64,000 nucleotides of DNA, taken from assembly GCF_025244765.1 (NCBI RefSeq), contig NZ_CP104209.1:744001-808000 (forward strand), given 5' to 3'. A program made the translations under genes and the position numbers. The notes below the pieces were generated by a model. That model searched no databases and was not told the origin of the DNA. It saw only the letters and a program-made list of their open reading frames with translations. Numbering within the stretch: the first letter of the stretch is position 1; each line of letters starts with the position of its first letter. Source of the stretch: Empedobacter stercoris (GTDB taxonomy: Bacteria > Bacteroidota > Bacteroidia > Flavobacteriales > Weeksellaceae). Shown here in pieces: positions 25,876 through 35,616 of this stretch.

Positions 25876-26107
25876 AAATTTAGCAAAAAACGTTTCGATT
25901 GAAGCAATGGAAACGGCTTTAGAAGTTTTAGAAGTTTATGCTGATTCTCCAGCGGTTAAAGAGCCAGAGCAAGAAGTAATCGGTGAAATGATTTCTAACA
26001 TTTGTGGAGCAATGGAAATGAAACAAATGATGGAAGAAGAAGGAATGGACGAGCGTACTGCTGCCAATACTTTCATGCAACGTGTGATGGGTTCTATCGA
26101 TAAATAA
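25856..26107 (+). CDS. Small helical protein (DUF6952-like)
   Basis: 83 residues, acidic, predicted almost entirely helical, rich in Met and Glu (MEMKQMMEEEGMDERTAAN). It overlaps the thioredoxin gene by 20 bases in another frame, so the two are coupled. I believe it belongs to a small flavobacterial family (DUF6952) that travels with peroxiredoxin and thioredoxin genes; the name is from memory and should be checked. Its function is unknown; the constant neighbourhood suggests a role in thiol redox control. Confidence 0.7.
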   Translation: MKLPVFKNLAKNVSIEAMETALEVLEVYADSPAVKEPEQEVIGEMISNICGAMEMKQMMEEEGMDERTAANTFMQRVMGSIDK

Positions 26108-26126
26108 GATATTACACACTTTATAT

Positions 26127-26160
26127 AAAAAAAGGATTTCGAATGAAATCCTTTTTTGTT
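26127..26160. terminator. Terminator after the redox cluster
   Basis: AAAAAAGGATTTC / GAAATCCTTTTTT stem around a 4-base loop, then GTTTTTT. It serves the plus-strand cluster and probably also the minus-strand GLPGLI gene. Confidence 0.87.
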
Positions 26161-26166
26161 TTTTAA

Positions 26167-26883
26167 TTATTGTTTAAATAATTCATTAAATTTTCTCTCC
26201 TCCTCTTTCATCATTTCATCAAATTCTACTTGAGTTATCGATTTCCCATTCGTAGGTTTTTCTATTTTCAATCTTTCATTTAATTCAACCTTTGTTGCTA
26301 AATAAATTTGTTTGTTTACGGAATTTTCTTCTTTATTCGTCAAAATTAATTTTAGAATAATTCCTGGTAATCCTTCATAATTAGAAGGTCCGTTTCTATA
26401 GTTTAGTTTTGGTGCATACCAAGCTTCAACAAATGAATTTTCTGAAACTTGTAAAGTTGCTTTTTTAACATCGAACCCTAAAATTTTATCTTTATCTTTT
26501 CCTAATATCCAATTTTTGGTTGTTATAGAATCTGTTATTAACATTTTTTTTCCGTTATAGTTAACTTCAGAAAGAGTTGATTTTTCAACTAAATTTTTAT
26601 AATAAATTCCTCCTGGTCCACTTATAAAGGAAATTGACACTCCTGATCTACCCTGAGAGTTATCAATTCTATCTATTCTTTGGAAAAGCGATTCTTTATC
26701 AGAGCTTAATAACTCAAAATACAATCTATTTTCGTTACTGTTTTTTAATCGTTCTTTGACAACAGCATCTTTTGCATTTTCAATATCAAATTCATTTCTA
26801 AATTCGTATTCTATTTGTAGTCTTTCTTGGCAAAATGTATTTACAAAACACAATAACATTACAAATGAAAGTATATTTTTCAT
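26167..26883 (-). CDS. GLPGLI family secreted protein
   Basis: 238 residues with a signal peptide (MKNILSFVMLLCFVNTFC). Core: KILGFDVKKATL near 130, VEAWYAPKLNYRNGP near 150 and YEGLPGIILKL near 168; C-terminal TQVEFDEMMKEEERKF. It lies 50 bases downstream of another member of the family on the same strand, so the two may be a tandem duplication cotranscribed from the upstream gene. Function unknown. Confidence 0.87.
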   Translation of the reverse strand: MKNILSFVMLLCFVNTFCQERLQIEYEFRNEFDIENAKDAVVKERLKNSNENRLYFELLSSDKESLFQRIDRIDNSQGRSGVSISFISGPGGIYYKNLVEKSTLSEVNYNGKKMLITDSITTKNWILGKDKDKILGFDVKKATLQVSENSFVEAWYAPKLNYRNGPSNYEGLPGIILKLILTNKEENSVNKQIYLATKVELNERLKIEKPTNGKSITQVEFDEMMKEEERKFNELFKQ

Positions 26884-26933
26884 ATAGATTCTTATTTTTT
26901 TCTAATTTCTGTGGCTTTGGATAGTTAATTGAA

Positions 26934-27692
26934 TCATAAATTATTTTCCCATTCAAATAATAATTCTAAATCTATTCTTTCTCCTTTTGGGAATATAAAA
27001 TTTCTGTCTATTTTTCTTAATTTTTCTTTAACTCTTTCTGGCGTTTCAAATTTTAATTGTGGATATTCTTTAATGCTTTTAACAGCATACGTTTTATTTT
27101 CTACAGGATTTTTTATTGTACTTACTTCTATCTTTTTCACGTCCTTTAATTGCCAAGAATATCTCCCTCTGTCTTCATTAACACTTACTATTGCGCCAGG
27201 AAGTCCATGCAATTTCCATGGTCCAACATTTACAGGAATATCTAATGTGTACCAAGCAGTATAGTTTCGCCCTCTGAAAGTAGCCGTTGCTTTTTTTAGA
27301 TTATAATCATTTTCTACTTTTGTTTCATTTGATAATTCCCATTTAATAGTTGGAATTTTTTCTGTAAAATTCATCATTTCAATATCAATCTGTTCTTGAA
27401 TGACCATTTCTAATTTTTTGAAATTACTATAAATTAATTCATTATCAATCATCTTTTCTTCTATAACTAATGAAGTACTGTTTTTTTCACTCTTTGCTTT
27501 TTCTTTTAGTTTAATTACTGTATATAAACTTACCTTATTAGGAACATCATATACTAATGTTGTGTTATATGTATTTGTTCTATTCAATATTGAAACATAA
27601 TTATTAAACTGATAATCAAGTTGATAATTTTGTGCATATATAGAATTAGCAATACAAAATAAAACGATTAATAATAGTGGCTTTAATTTCAT
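26934..27692 (-). CDS. GLPGLI family secreted protein (divergent copy)
   Basis: 252 residues with signal peptide (MKLKPLLLIVLFCIANSIYAQ). Core is more diverged: NLKKATATFRGRNYTAWYTLDIPVNVGP near 145-170 and LHGLPGAIVSV near 178. It is followed after 50 bases by a second family member. A terminator (27719-27752) separates it from the T9SS protein gene upstream, so it should have its own promoter within the 27693-27718 interval or read through. Confidence 0.85.
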   Translation of the reverse strand: MKLKPLLLIVLFCIANSIYAQNYQLDYQFNNYVSILNRTNTYNTTLVYDVPNKVSLYTVIKLKEKAKSEKNSTSLVIEEKMIDNELIYSNFKKLEMVIQEQIDIEMMNFTEKIPTIKWELSNETKVENDYNLKKATATFRGRNYTAWYTLDIPVNVGPWKLHGLPGAIVSVNEDRGRYSWQLKDVKKIEVSTIKNPVENKTYAVKSIKEYPQLKFETPERVKEKLRKIDRNFIFPKGERIDLELLFEWENNL

Positions 27693-27718
27693 TTTTTTTT
27701 TATTTATTTTGTCCAGAA

Positions 27719-27752
27719 CTAAAATAAGTTGACACTAAATCAACTTATTTTT
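27719..27752 (-). terminator. Terminator overlapping the end of the T9SS-protein gene
   Basis: On the minus strand AATAAGTTGA, 7-base loop, TCAACTTATT then TTAG. The stop codon of the propeller gene lies in the ascending arm. Confidence 0.75.
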
Positions 27753-28980
27753 TTAGAATTTGTTTTGTAGTAACATTTCCTTTATTGTCGATTAATTTTA
27801 AAATATAATTTCCTTTTGAGAAATTTCTAATATCGATTTTAGTTGTTATCGAAGATTGATGGATTAATTTTCCACTGATATCATAAATTTCTACTTTCGA
27901 TAAAATATTATCCGATTTAATGTAAACAAAATCTGTCGTTGGATTTGGGTAAATTTCTACTGATGAATTATTAATATAATTCTCTGATGTAGATAATTTT
28001 GCATCTTTGATAATGACAATTTTATTGTCTGAAGTGTTAAATGCATAGCATCCTTTTCCACAGTTAATTATAGATCCTGTGTAACCAAAAGCTTGAGAAA
28101 TTGGTAAATTATCAGCCAATAAAAATGTTTCGGCATTGAATCGTTTGAAAGAGATATTACCATTCCAATCGTAACTTGCAAAACATGCTTGATCTGTATT
28201 TTCATCGTAAACAACAGGTCCAGTTACATTAGGAAATTGACCTATAACAAATGGTTGAGTTGTTACATCTACAACTTTTCCGTCGTACGAATACATTTTG
28301 TTGTTAAAATAGCTAAAATTTAAGTTAAATCCTGATAAAACACTTCCCGAAAGACTTACATTTGAAACACCTCCGTTATTAACAGATAGTCTTCTTATCC
28401 CGTATTCTGTCGATTCGTTGTTATAACCGATTAAAGAATTTGCACTCGTAAACTCGATAACGTTACTTCCTGAATGACCTGGAGTTGTTGTAGGTCTCAT
28501 TACATTATCATCGTAAATTGCTACTCCTCCATGTCTTGGTGTTACGGATTTATAACGTCGAGAAACCGCTATAGTATTGGCTTTACCTGGCATAACTTCT
28601 ATATCCTCTACATAAAATGACCCCAGAAAAGAATCTGCTCCTAAACTAAATTGCAAATCTGCTTTTTGATTTGGAACATCAAATCTTCTAACGATAGAAG
28701 CTCCATCAAAACCTGCGTAAATATATTTACCATCATCAGAAATAGCCAAAACAGTAGGTTCACTTCCCATGAAAACAGTTTTTTCTAATTGAAAAGTTTC
28801 TAAATTCACAATTCCAATACTATTGCCATTTGATCCGTTTGCGCTGGAAATACTTGCATAGATTTTATTTGATACTTTGTCGTAAACAATATCATTTGCA
28901 GTTACATCAACTGTATATACGTTTAGTTGAGAAAAGCTACAAATAGATGTAGAGATAAATAAAAAGGATAAAAATTTTTT
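27745..28980 (-). CDS. T9SS-sorted beta-propeller protein, 5' end disrupted
   Basis: The C-terminus (from about 28000 down) is a type A T9SS sorting domain: VEIYPNPTTDFVYIK, SKVEIYDISGKLIHQS, FSKGNYILKLIDNKGNVTTKQILKK. Before it lies a repeat-rich propeller-like region (SDDGKYIYAG, PNQKADLQF). A start at GTG 28809 would give 354 residues without a signal, but the same frame continues upstream to about 28980 and there encodes KKFLSFLFISTSICSFSQ, an evident signal peptide, without an ATG and just after TAA. An A8 run (28975-28982) sits at the break; one A fewer would join it to TTG codons at 28990 or upstream. So the gene is frameshifted, phase-variable or misread by one base. Confidence 0.7.
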   Translation of the reverse strand, partial: KKFLSFLFISTSICSFSQLNVYTVDVTANDIVYDKVSNKIYASISSANGSNGNSIGIVNLETFQLEKTVFMGSEPTVLAISDDGKYIYAGFDGASIVRRFDVPNQKADLQFSLGADSFLGSFYVEDIEVMPGKANTIAVSRRYKSVTPRHGGVAIYDDNVMRPTTTPGHSGSNVIEFTSANSLIGYNNESTEYGIRRLSVNNGGVSNVSLSGSVLSGFNLNFSYFNNKMYSYDGKVVDVTTQPFVIGQFPNVTGPVVYDENTDQACFASYDWNGNISFKRFNAETFLLADNLPISQAFGYTGSIINCGKGCYAFNTSDNKIVIIKDAKLSTSENYINNSSVEIYPNPTTDFVYIKSDNILSKVEIYDISGKLIHQSSITTKIDIRNFSKGNYILKLIDNKGNVTTKQILKK

Positions 28981-29056
28981 TTATAAGCAATTTTATCTTA
29001 TACAATTAGTTGTTTTTAATTACTTCCAAATATATACTAAATAACTAATCATTTAA

Positions 29057-29082
29057 CAAAAAAAGCAGTTATTCAACTGCTT
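29057..29082 (-). terminator. Terminator overlapping stop codon of the secreted protein gene
   Basis: On the minus strand AAGCAGTT, loop GAAT, AACTGCTT followed by TTTTTG. The stem starts within the last codons of the gene. Confidence 0.78.
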
Positions 29083-29890
29083 CTTCTACTTCTTCATTCA
29101 TATTATTTTCTAATTCACTTAAAGCTAAATTTAATGAAATCTCCGTGCAATACTTTGAACCTAAATCCAATCCTTTTTGAAGAAATTCTTCAGCTTTTTC
29201 TTTCTCGCCCGTAAAATAATAATAGTTATAAAACAATCCGTATCCATCTGGGTTTCCTAAATCAAGTACGCGTTGTGCCAATTGCTCTAACTCTTTATTG
29301 GATTCCAATTTCAACTCTTCTGTAGCTGATAAAGTCTCAAAAATACCACCTGATTGTTCAGCAAATTTATACGCAAATACTATTTTACAACTTTCGTCAA
29401 AACCATCTTTACAAAGTTTAGCATTTGCTTTTTCGTTTTCTTTTAACTTTCGATTCAAACCTTCTTCATCAAAATCAAACAAATAACTTGCATTATTTTT
29501 AAAATTAATGTCATAATTTTGAGCCATCCAACCTGCTCGTTGTGCTAATTTAGCCTCTGTTTGCGGTTTATTTTCGAAAGATTTTAGATTAGATTTGTAT
29601 ACTTTTTTATCAACCCAATCTGAAATTCCTTTTAATTGATTCTTTTCTTTTTTGAAGATAAAAACTGTTTTCTCTACAAAAATCACTACTGAATCGTTGC
29701 GCTCAAAAAACTCGTACCCTTCTTCGTCAAATTCAGTGATTGTTACTTTTCCTTTTCCATCAAATTTTAATGGATTGTATAATTCATCCTTTGACTTTGT
29801 TGTAAAAACACCTTCTAATGTATTGGTAACTTGTTGAGCAAAAAGAGTTGACACTGCAAAAAGAGCTGTCAAAAGAAATATCTTTTTCAT
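29069..29890 (-). CDS. Secreted protein of unknown function
   Basis: 273 residues with a signal peptide (MKKIFLLTALFAVSTLFAQ). The N-terminal half is beta-rich (GVFTTKSKDELYNPLKFDGKGKVTI) and the C-terminal half helical, with an acidic tail (ENNMNEEVEEAVE) and a segment resembling Sel1/TPR-like repeats (AEEFLQKGLDLGSKYCTEISLN). No family recognised. It stands alone between the T9SS protein gene and the efflux operon terminator. Confidence 0.75.
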   Translation of the reverse strand: MKKIFLLTALFAVSTLFAQQVTNTLEGVFTTKSKDELYNPLKFDGKGKVTITEFDEEGYEFFERNDSVVIFVEKTVFIFKKEKNQLKGISDWVDKKVYKSNLKSFENKPQTEAKLAQRAGWMAQNYDINFKNNASYLFDFDEEGLNRKLKENEKANAKLCKDGFDESCKIVFAYKFAEQSGGIFETLSATEELKLESNKELEQLAQRVLDLGNPDGYGLFYNYYYFTGEKEKAEEFLQKGLDLGSKYCTEISLNLALSELENNMNEEVEEAVE

Positions 29891-29970
29891 TTATAAAATT
29901 CTCAAAATTAATAATTGAATCAAAAATAAAGTTTTTAAATTTTAGAAAACTCACTAATTATAGTTAAAAT

Positions 29971-30000
29971 AAAAAAAGTCGCTCCAAAATAGAGCGACTT
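29971..30000 (-). terminator. Terminator of the RND efflux operon
   Basis: On the minus strand AAGTCGCTC, 7-base loop, GAGCGACTT and TTTTTTAT, 27 bases after the last stop codon. Confidence 0.88.
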
Positions 30001-30026
30001 CAATTATTAAATATCGAATTGAATGA

Positions 30027-33000
30027 TTATTCTTCCCATTCTTCTTTTATTTGGCGTGATTGATAATCAGCAACCATTTCTGCTTCATAATCAATTTTTT
30101 CTCCTTTTGAGAATCGTCTTATTGCACTATCAAATAAGGAGTAAACTACTGGTACAATGATTAATGTAAGGAATAATGACGAAACTAATCCACCAATAAT
30201 TACCCATGCTAATCCGTTATTCATCTCTGCTCCTGCCCCTTCTGCTAAAGCGATTGGAATCATACCAAACACCATGGCAATGGTTGTCATTAAAATTGGA
30301 CGAAGACGCGCATGATTGGCTTGTACCAATGCATCATGAGTTGTTTCTCCTGCTTCTTTCCTATGGTTTGTAAAATCGACCAATAAAATAGCATTCTTAC
30401 ACACTAAACCGATTAACATAATCATTCCGAGAATCGTAAAAATATTCAACGAATTATTCGTTAAAGCTAAAATCAAGAAAACTCCGATTAATGATAATGG
30501 AATAGAGAATAATACTACGAATGGATAAACAAATGATTCGTACAAGGCTACCATGACCAAATAAACTAAAATAATTGCAGCCAATAATGCGTAACCTAAT
30601 GTACCAAAACCTTCGTCTTGCATTTCTTTGTCTCCACCCCAAACATATGAAACTCCTGTAGGTCGTTTGTTATCTATTTTGTTTAATTTTTCTGTAAATT
30701 CATTTATAATATCGCCTGAAGTACGACCAACAGCCTGAGATTGAACTGTAACAGAAGGTGTTTTATCACGACGTTCTAAGAAACTTGGTCCAGAACTTTG
30801 CGTCACTGTTGCAAATTGATCCAAACGAATTTGTTGACCTTTATCATTCACAAAAATCAAACTACGAACATCATCAATATTCGAACGATTGAAATCATTG
30901 TATTGAATATTAATGTCATATTCGTATTCACCTGCTCTAAATTTACCATCGGTATTTCCAGAAAAAGCCGTTTGCATGGTTAATCCAACCGTTTGCAAAT
31001 TCAATCCTAATAGAGCCATTTTATCGCGGTCAACTTGGACATTAATTTCAGGATTTCCAGTTTCAGTTGTTAATTTCACTTCCGAAGAACCTTTGATTTG
31101 TTCTAATTCTTGTTTGGCTAATTCGGCAAATATCATTGCACTTTCTACATTAGATCCTGTGACCACCAAAGCAATAGGCGCTTCTTCTGCACTAACAATA
31201 CCTACTGGAACGGTTTTTACTTTTACTCCAACCAATTCTTTTTCTAATTCACGCTTTATTTTTGCAGCATAAATAAACGAATTGTCTTCACGTTCTGATT
31301 TATCATTCAAAATAACATCAATTTCCGCTTTGTAAGCTGTTGCTTGTGCTGCTCCGAACCCTTCAGAACTTTGACCAACAGTTGTAATCATATCGACTAC
31401 TTCTTTTTTATTGCGTAAAAATTTCTCTGCTTTTTGCGTAACAAAATTTGATTCTTCGATTGTTGCATCTTTAGGTAATTCCATTTGAACCAAGAATTCT
31501 CCTTTATCCGTTTTAGGAAAAAACTCATTCCCAACATATTTTCCTCCAATTAAAACGCCAACAACTGCAAACAAAACAACAAAAACTCCAACAAAAACTC
31601 CAATACGTCGAGTAGTCGTTTTAAGACACCACTCTAACATATCTGAAATGAAGTGTGTAAATTTTGTTAACTGTTTTTCGAACCAAAGAATAAATTTTTC
31701 GAAAATATTTTTTCCTGTAATATGCTCTAATTTTCCGAAACGAGAAGACAACCAAGGGACAATTGTAAATGACGATAACAAGGATAATAAGGTTGCTATA
31801 ACAACTGTCACACAAAATTGTGCAATAATATTCGCTACCAAACCTGTACTCATCGCAATTGGTAAGAATACAACTACAATGACCAATGTAATGGCTGTTA
31901 CTGTAAATCCGATTTCTTTTGAACCATCATAAGATGCTCTAATCTTCGATTTTCCCATTTCCATGTGACGGTAAATATTCTCTAAAACAACAATGGCATC
32001 ATCCACCAAAATCCCTACAACAAGAGATAAACCAAGTAAAGACATCAAGTTTAGCGTATATCCCATCAAGTACATTCCGATAAACGTTGCAATTAACGAA
32101 GCTGGAATAGAAACCATTACAATAAAGGCATTTCGAATACTATGTAAAAACAAAAGCATTACAACTGCAACCAAAACAACTGCTAAAAGCAAATCGAAAA
32201 TAACATGATTTGCAGCTGCTAATGTAAAGTCAGAAGTATCATTTACAATCTGAATTTTCAATCCTTCTTTCTTATAATCTGTTTCAACTTTTTGGATCGT
32301 CTCCTTCATTAATTCAGAAACCGCAACTGCATTTGCGTCAGACTGTTTTACAACCTGTACAATAATCGCTGAACTTTGATTAACGCGTGCTATTTTCTCA
32401 ACTTCTTTTTGAGAATCTTGTACAAAAGCAACTTCTGATAAACGAACTTGAATTCCATTATTCGAAGAAATAACTAAATTATTTAATTCTTCTACCGATT
32501 TATATTTACCAGAAAGACGGATAATCGTTGAGTTTTCGCGTGTTTTTACACTTCCTGTTGGAAAATCTAAATTAGATGTCAAAATTGCTTGTTGAATTTG
32601 AGGTACAGATAAACCATAACCTTTCAATTTCAAAGGATCTAAACTGACTTGAATTTCACGTTCTTGACCACCAATCAAATTTATTTGTGCGACACCTGTC
32701 ACACGAGACAAAACTGGTTCTATTTTTTTATCTAATAAATCGTACAAATCTTTTTCTGTCAACTTATCAGATGTCACACCGGCTGTAATAATCGGTAAAT
32801 CACTTAACGAGAATTTCGTCAAAGAAGGTGGATCAACATCGTCTGGTAAATCTTTTTCGATTGCATTAATCTTACGTTGCGCATCATTCAATGCTAAATC
32901 TGCATTCGCGTCAGAATTCAACGTTACCATTACAACTGATAAACTTTCGTAGGATTTCGATTCTACTTTTTTTACATTTTCTAAGGCTGCAACAGCATCC

Positions 33001-33203
33001 TCTATCTTTTTGGTAACAGAGTTTTCAACTTCGTTTGGAGAAGCTCCAGGATAAATTGTTGAAATTGTTACGACATTCGTTTCAAATTTTGGGATTAATT
33101 CGTATCCCATCTGTGTGTAACTAAACAATCCTCCCAAGGTCAAAATCGTGAATAACACGATAATCATTGTGGGACGTTTAATTGATATTTCTGCTATTTT
33201 CAT
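30027..33203 (-). CDS. RND efflux pump permease (AcrB/HAE1 type)
   Basis: 1058 residues, full length for an RND inner-membrane pump: first helix at 10-30, a large periplasmic loop, helices 2-6 from about 330, a second periplasmic loop about 560-860 and helices 8-12 to about 1030. Motifs include the N-terminal RPTMIIVLFTILTLGG, LVVGILVDDAIVVLENI with the two adjacent transmembrane aspartates used for proton relay (near residue 400), and NAILLVDFTNHRKEAG near 955. This is the HAE1 drug-efflux branch rather than the heavy-metal (CusA) branch. It is the last gene of the tetR-tolC-adaptor-RND operon. Confidence 0.95.
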   Translation of the reverse strand: MKIAEISIKRPTMIIVLFTILTLGGLFSYTQMGYELIPKFETNVVTISTIYPGASPNEVENSVTKKIEDAVAALENVKKVESKSYESLSVVMVTLNSDANADLALNDAQRKINAIEKDLPDDVDPPSLTKFSLSDLPIITAGVTSDKLTEKDLYDLLDKKIEPVLSRVTGVAQINLIGGQEREIQVSLDPLKLKGYGLSVPQIQQAILTSNLDFPTGSVKTRENSTIIRLSGKYKSVEELNNLVISSNNGIQVRLSEVAFVQDSQKEVEKIARVNQSSAIIVQVVKQSDANAVAVSELMKETIQKVETDYKKEGLKIQIVNDTSDFTLAAANHVIFDLLLAVVLVAVVMLLFLHSIRNAFIVMVSIPASLIATFIGMYLMGYTLNLMSLLGLSLVVGILVDDAIVVLENIYRHMEMGKSKIRASYDGSKEIGFTVTAITLVIVVVFLPIAMSTGLVANIIAQFCVTVVIATLLSLLSSFTIVPWLSSRFGKLEHITGKNIFEKFILWFEKQLTKFTHFISDMLEWCLKTTTRRIGVFVGVFVVLFAVVGVLIGGKYVGNEFFPKTDKGEFLVQMELPKDATIEESNFVTQKAEKFLRNKKEVVDMITTVGQSSEGFGAAQATAYKAEIDVILNDKSEREDNSFIYAAKIKRELEKELVGVKVKTVPVGIVSAEEAPIALVVTGSNVESAMIFAELAKQELEQIKGSSEVKLTTETGNPEINVQVDRDKMALLGLNLQTVGLTMQTAFSGNTDGKFRAGEYEYDINIQYNDFNRSNIDDVRSLIFVNDKGQQIRLDQFATVTQSSGPSFLERRDKTPSVTVQSQAVGRTSGDIINEFTEKLNKIDNKRPTGVSYVWGGDKEMQDEGFGTLGYALLAAIILVYLVMVALYESFVYPFVVLFSIPLSLIGVFLILALTNNSLNIFTILGMIMLIGLVCKNAILLVDFTNHRKEAGETTHDALVQANHARLRPILMTTIAMVFGMIPIALAEGAGAEMNNGLAWVIIGGLVSSLFLTLIIVPVVYSLFDSAIRRFSKGEKIDYEAEMVADYQSRQIKEEWEE

Positions 33204-33215
33204 GGAAAAATTATC

Positions 33216-34286
33216 TTACTTTACAACTTTCACTTTCGTTCCATCTTTCAGATTAATCTGACCACTTGTCACAATTTCAGCTCCTTCTTTAACTCCACTG
33301 ATAATTTCAACTTCAGTTCCTACCGTTTTTCCAATGACAACTTTCGTTAGTTTTGCGATATTATTTTCAACGACAAAAACTTGTCCAGAACTAATCCCAT
33401 TTACAAAAGCATTGGCTGGGATAACCAAAACATTTTTCCCTGCATTAACATCATCTTTTGTGGAAAAAATTGCTGTTCCATACATACCAGCTTTTAATCC
33501 CGAATTATTCGAAACTTGAATTTCTACTGGAAAATTTAACGAAGCATCTGCTTTAGGCGCAATAAAAGAAATTTTTCCTTCAAATTCTTGAGCTGGAAAA
33601 ACACTTGCTAACACTTTGATTGTTTGACCAACTTTTAAATTCACAACTTCAGCTTCTGTAACTGTAACTTGTAATTTTAATTTTGATACATTTACAATAT
33701 CAAACATTTGTGAACCTGGTGCTACAACAGAACCTGGTTCGATGTAACGTTTATTAATTACACCAGAAATTGTTGCTTTTACATTGGTATCGCGCACACG
33801 TAAATTTTGAGCAGAAACAGCTGCTCTCGCATTTTTTAATTGTAAACGCGAGTGATCCAATTGTTGCTTTGTTACTCCGCCTGTTTTGTATGCATTTTCG
33901 TAACGCTCATTGTCCACTATAGCATTTTGTAAATTATTTTGTGCTTGTGTCACATCAACTTCAATTGCATCTTTTTTAATTGTTGCCAATGTTTGTCCAA
34001 CAGAAACATAGCTCCCCTCATCAACCAAAACACGCACAATTCGTCCTGAAATTTCAGACGGGAAACTCATTTCTTGAAACGGTGCAAATGTTCCGTTTGA
34101 TGTATAATCTGTATTCAAGCTTTCGTATTTCGCTTTGACAGTATTCACCACCACCTCATCGGCACTTTCATTTACAATCGCAACCTCTTCTTCTTGCTTC
34201 GCTTTGTTATTTTTGATGATGTAAACTGCTCCTCCAATCAAGCCAGCAGCAATTAATATATAAAGTAAAGTTTTTACTGATTTCAT
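33216..34286 (-). CDS. RND efflux periplasmic adaptor (membrane fusion protein)
   Basis: 356 residues: N-terminal membrane anchor (TLLYILIAAGLIGGAVYII), then a barrel-sandwich/lipoyl half motif (ISGRIVRVLVDEGSYVSVGQTLATI near 82), a short helical hairpin (about 105-150), the second lipoyl half (ATISGVINKRYIEPGSVVAPG near 172), beta-barrel and membrane-proximal domains. It links the pump to the TolC-like channel. 12 bases separate it from both neighbours. Confidence 0.93.
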   Translation of the reverse strand: MKSVKTLLYILIAAGLIGGAVYIIKNNKAKQEEEVAIVNESADEVVVNTVKAKYESLNTDYTSNGTFAPFQEMSFPSEISGRIVRVLVDEGSYVSVGQTLATIKKDAIEVDVTQAQNNLQNAIVDNERYENAYKTGGVTKQQLDHSRLQLKNARAAVSAQNLRVRDTNVKATISGVINKRYIEPGSVVAPGSQMFDIVNVSKLKLQVTVTEAEVVNLKVGQTIKVLASVFPAQEFEGKISFIAPKADASLNFPVEIQVSNNSGLKAGMYGTAIFSTKDDVNAGKNVLVIPANAFVNGISSGQVFVVENNIAKLTKVVIGKTVGTEVEIISGVKEGAEIVTSGQINLKDGTKVKVVK

Positions 34287-34298
34287 AAACCGGTTCTA

Positions 34299-35612
34299 TT
34301 ATTGAATTAATGTGTTTAAATCTCCTTTGGCTTTTATTAAAGCTATTTCGGCAATTTTATATTCTAATAAAGCATTTGAATAATTATTTCGAGCAGCTGT
34401 TAACGCATTTTCGGCATCTAATATTTCTGTCAAATTTGCCAAACCTTGCTGATAATTATTTTGTGTATTTGATAAAACTTTCTCAGCTAACATTACATTT
34501 TCTTCTTGAATATCAACACTTTTTAACGTATTTTCAATTTGAGCTTTAGCATTCTGATATTCTAAACTCAACCCCAGTTTCGTATCATTCATTTGTTGTT
34601 CAATATCGAGTAAATCAATTTCTGCTTGATTTATTTTAGCTTTTGTAGCTCCACCAGAAAAAATAGGAACTTTTACACTCAATCCAATTGAAGCTAAATC
34701 TGACCAAAAATAATCTTTAGACGTTAAAAATTTATCACCCATTCCTGCGACACCATAATTAGCTGCTAAACCAACGGTTGGATAAAGATTTGCACGTTCC
34801 GCATCTTTCGCAAAACCTAATAATTCTTTTTGTTTGGATAAAAGTTTGAACGCTGTTCTATTTTCGACTTCAACCTGATGATCTAATAAAACTAAATTTG
34901 GCGAAATTGTTTCTTCTTTCAAATAAATTGGCTCATCGATTGGATAACCCATATAAAATTTCAACGCATTTTTGTTGATTTCCACAGCATTTACCAATTG
35001 TTGACGTGAAGAGGATATATTATTTAATTGAACCACAATTCGATCCAAATCAATTGGTTTTGCCAATCCATTTTCCACCAAACTTTTAATAACATTGCGA
35101 ACTTTATTCGTGTTCTCATAACTTTTATCAATCGTTTTTAATTTTTCTTCTTGAATGAAAACTTGATAATACGCATTTGCCACACGCTCTATAATTTGTT
35201 CCTCCGTTAACTCTGCATTGATTTGGTAAAATTCTCGTGTAGATTTCGCCGCTTTAAGTCCTGTAAAAACACGCTGATCAAATAATGTTTGATATACATT
35301 AACACCGATATTCGAAACCCAAGGCCTACTCATTTCACCCTTCATTTGTTGCCCCGCAAAGGACAAAACCATTTGCTGTAAAATTGGACTATACTGAATT
35401 GCGGCATCAGCACTCACTTGTGGCAAAGCTCCAGCTCTTGCTTCGTCTATTTTGAATTCCGCTTTTTTTATTGCTAAATCTGCTCGTTTTGCATCCGCTT
35501 TGTTTTCTAATGCAAATTTTATAGCATCTTTTAGTGCAATAATTTCTTGTGCATTTACGGTATTCATTACTGCTATAATCGCTATGGAAAGTAATAATTT
35601 GAACCTCTTCAT
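34299..35612 (-). CDS. TolC-family outer membrane efflux channel
   Basis: 437 residues from ATG 35612, where a signal peptide begins (MKRFKLLLSIAIIAVMNTVNAQ). The open frame continues 26 codons upstream into the end of the TetR gene, but those residues lack signal features, so the later start is chosen; it follows the tetR stop by 4 bases. Two outer membrane efflux protein repeats: ALKDAIKFALENKADAKRA near 25 and the second from about 245, with long helices and NYQQGLANLTEILDAENALTAARNN near 390, the usual TolC signature. Confidence 0.92.
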   Translation of the reverse strand: MKRFKLLLSIAIIAVMNTVNAQEIIALKDAIKFALENKADAKRADLAIKKAEFKIDEARAGALPQVSADAAIQYSPILQQMVLSFAGQQMKGEMSRPWVSNIGVNVYQTLFDQRVFTGLKAAKSTREFYQINAELTEEQIIERVANAYYQVFIQEEKLKTIDKSYENTNKVRNVIKSLVENGLAKPIDLDRIVVQLNNISSSRQQLVNAVEINKNALKFYMGYPIDEPIYLKEETISPNLVLLDHQVEVENRTAFKLLSKQKELLGFAKDAERANLYPTVGLAANYGVAGMGDKFLTSKDYFWSDLASIGLSVKVPIFSGGATKAKINQAEIDLLDIEQQMNDTKLGLSLEYQNAKAQIENTLKSVDIQEENVMLAEKVLSNTQNNYQQGLANLTEILDAENALTAARNNYSNALLEYKIAEIALIKAKGDLNTLIQ

Positions 35613-35616
35613 CAAT

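Noticed and set aside
34310-34549. Open frames opposite the TolC and RND genes (also 31648, 31993, 30913, 35452)
   Set aside because: Antisense shadows of long, clearly coding genes; no start context, no family resemblance.
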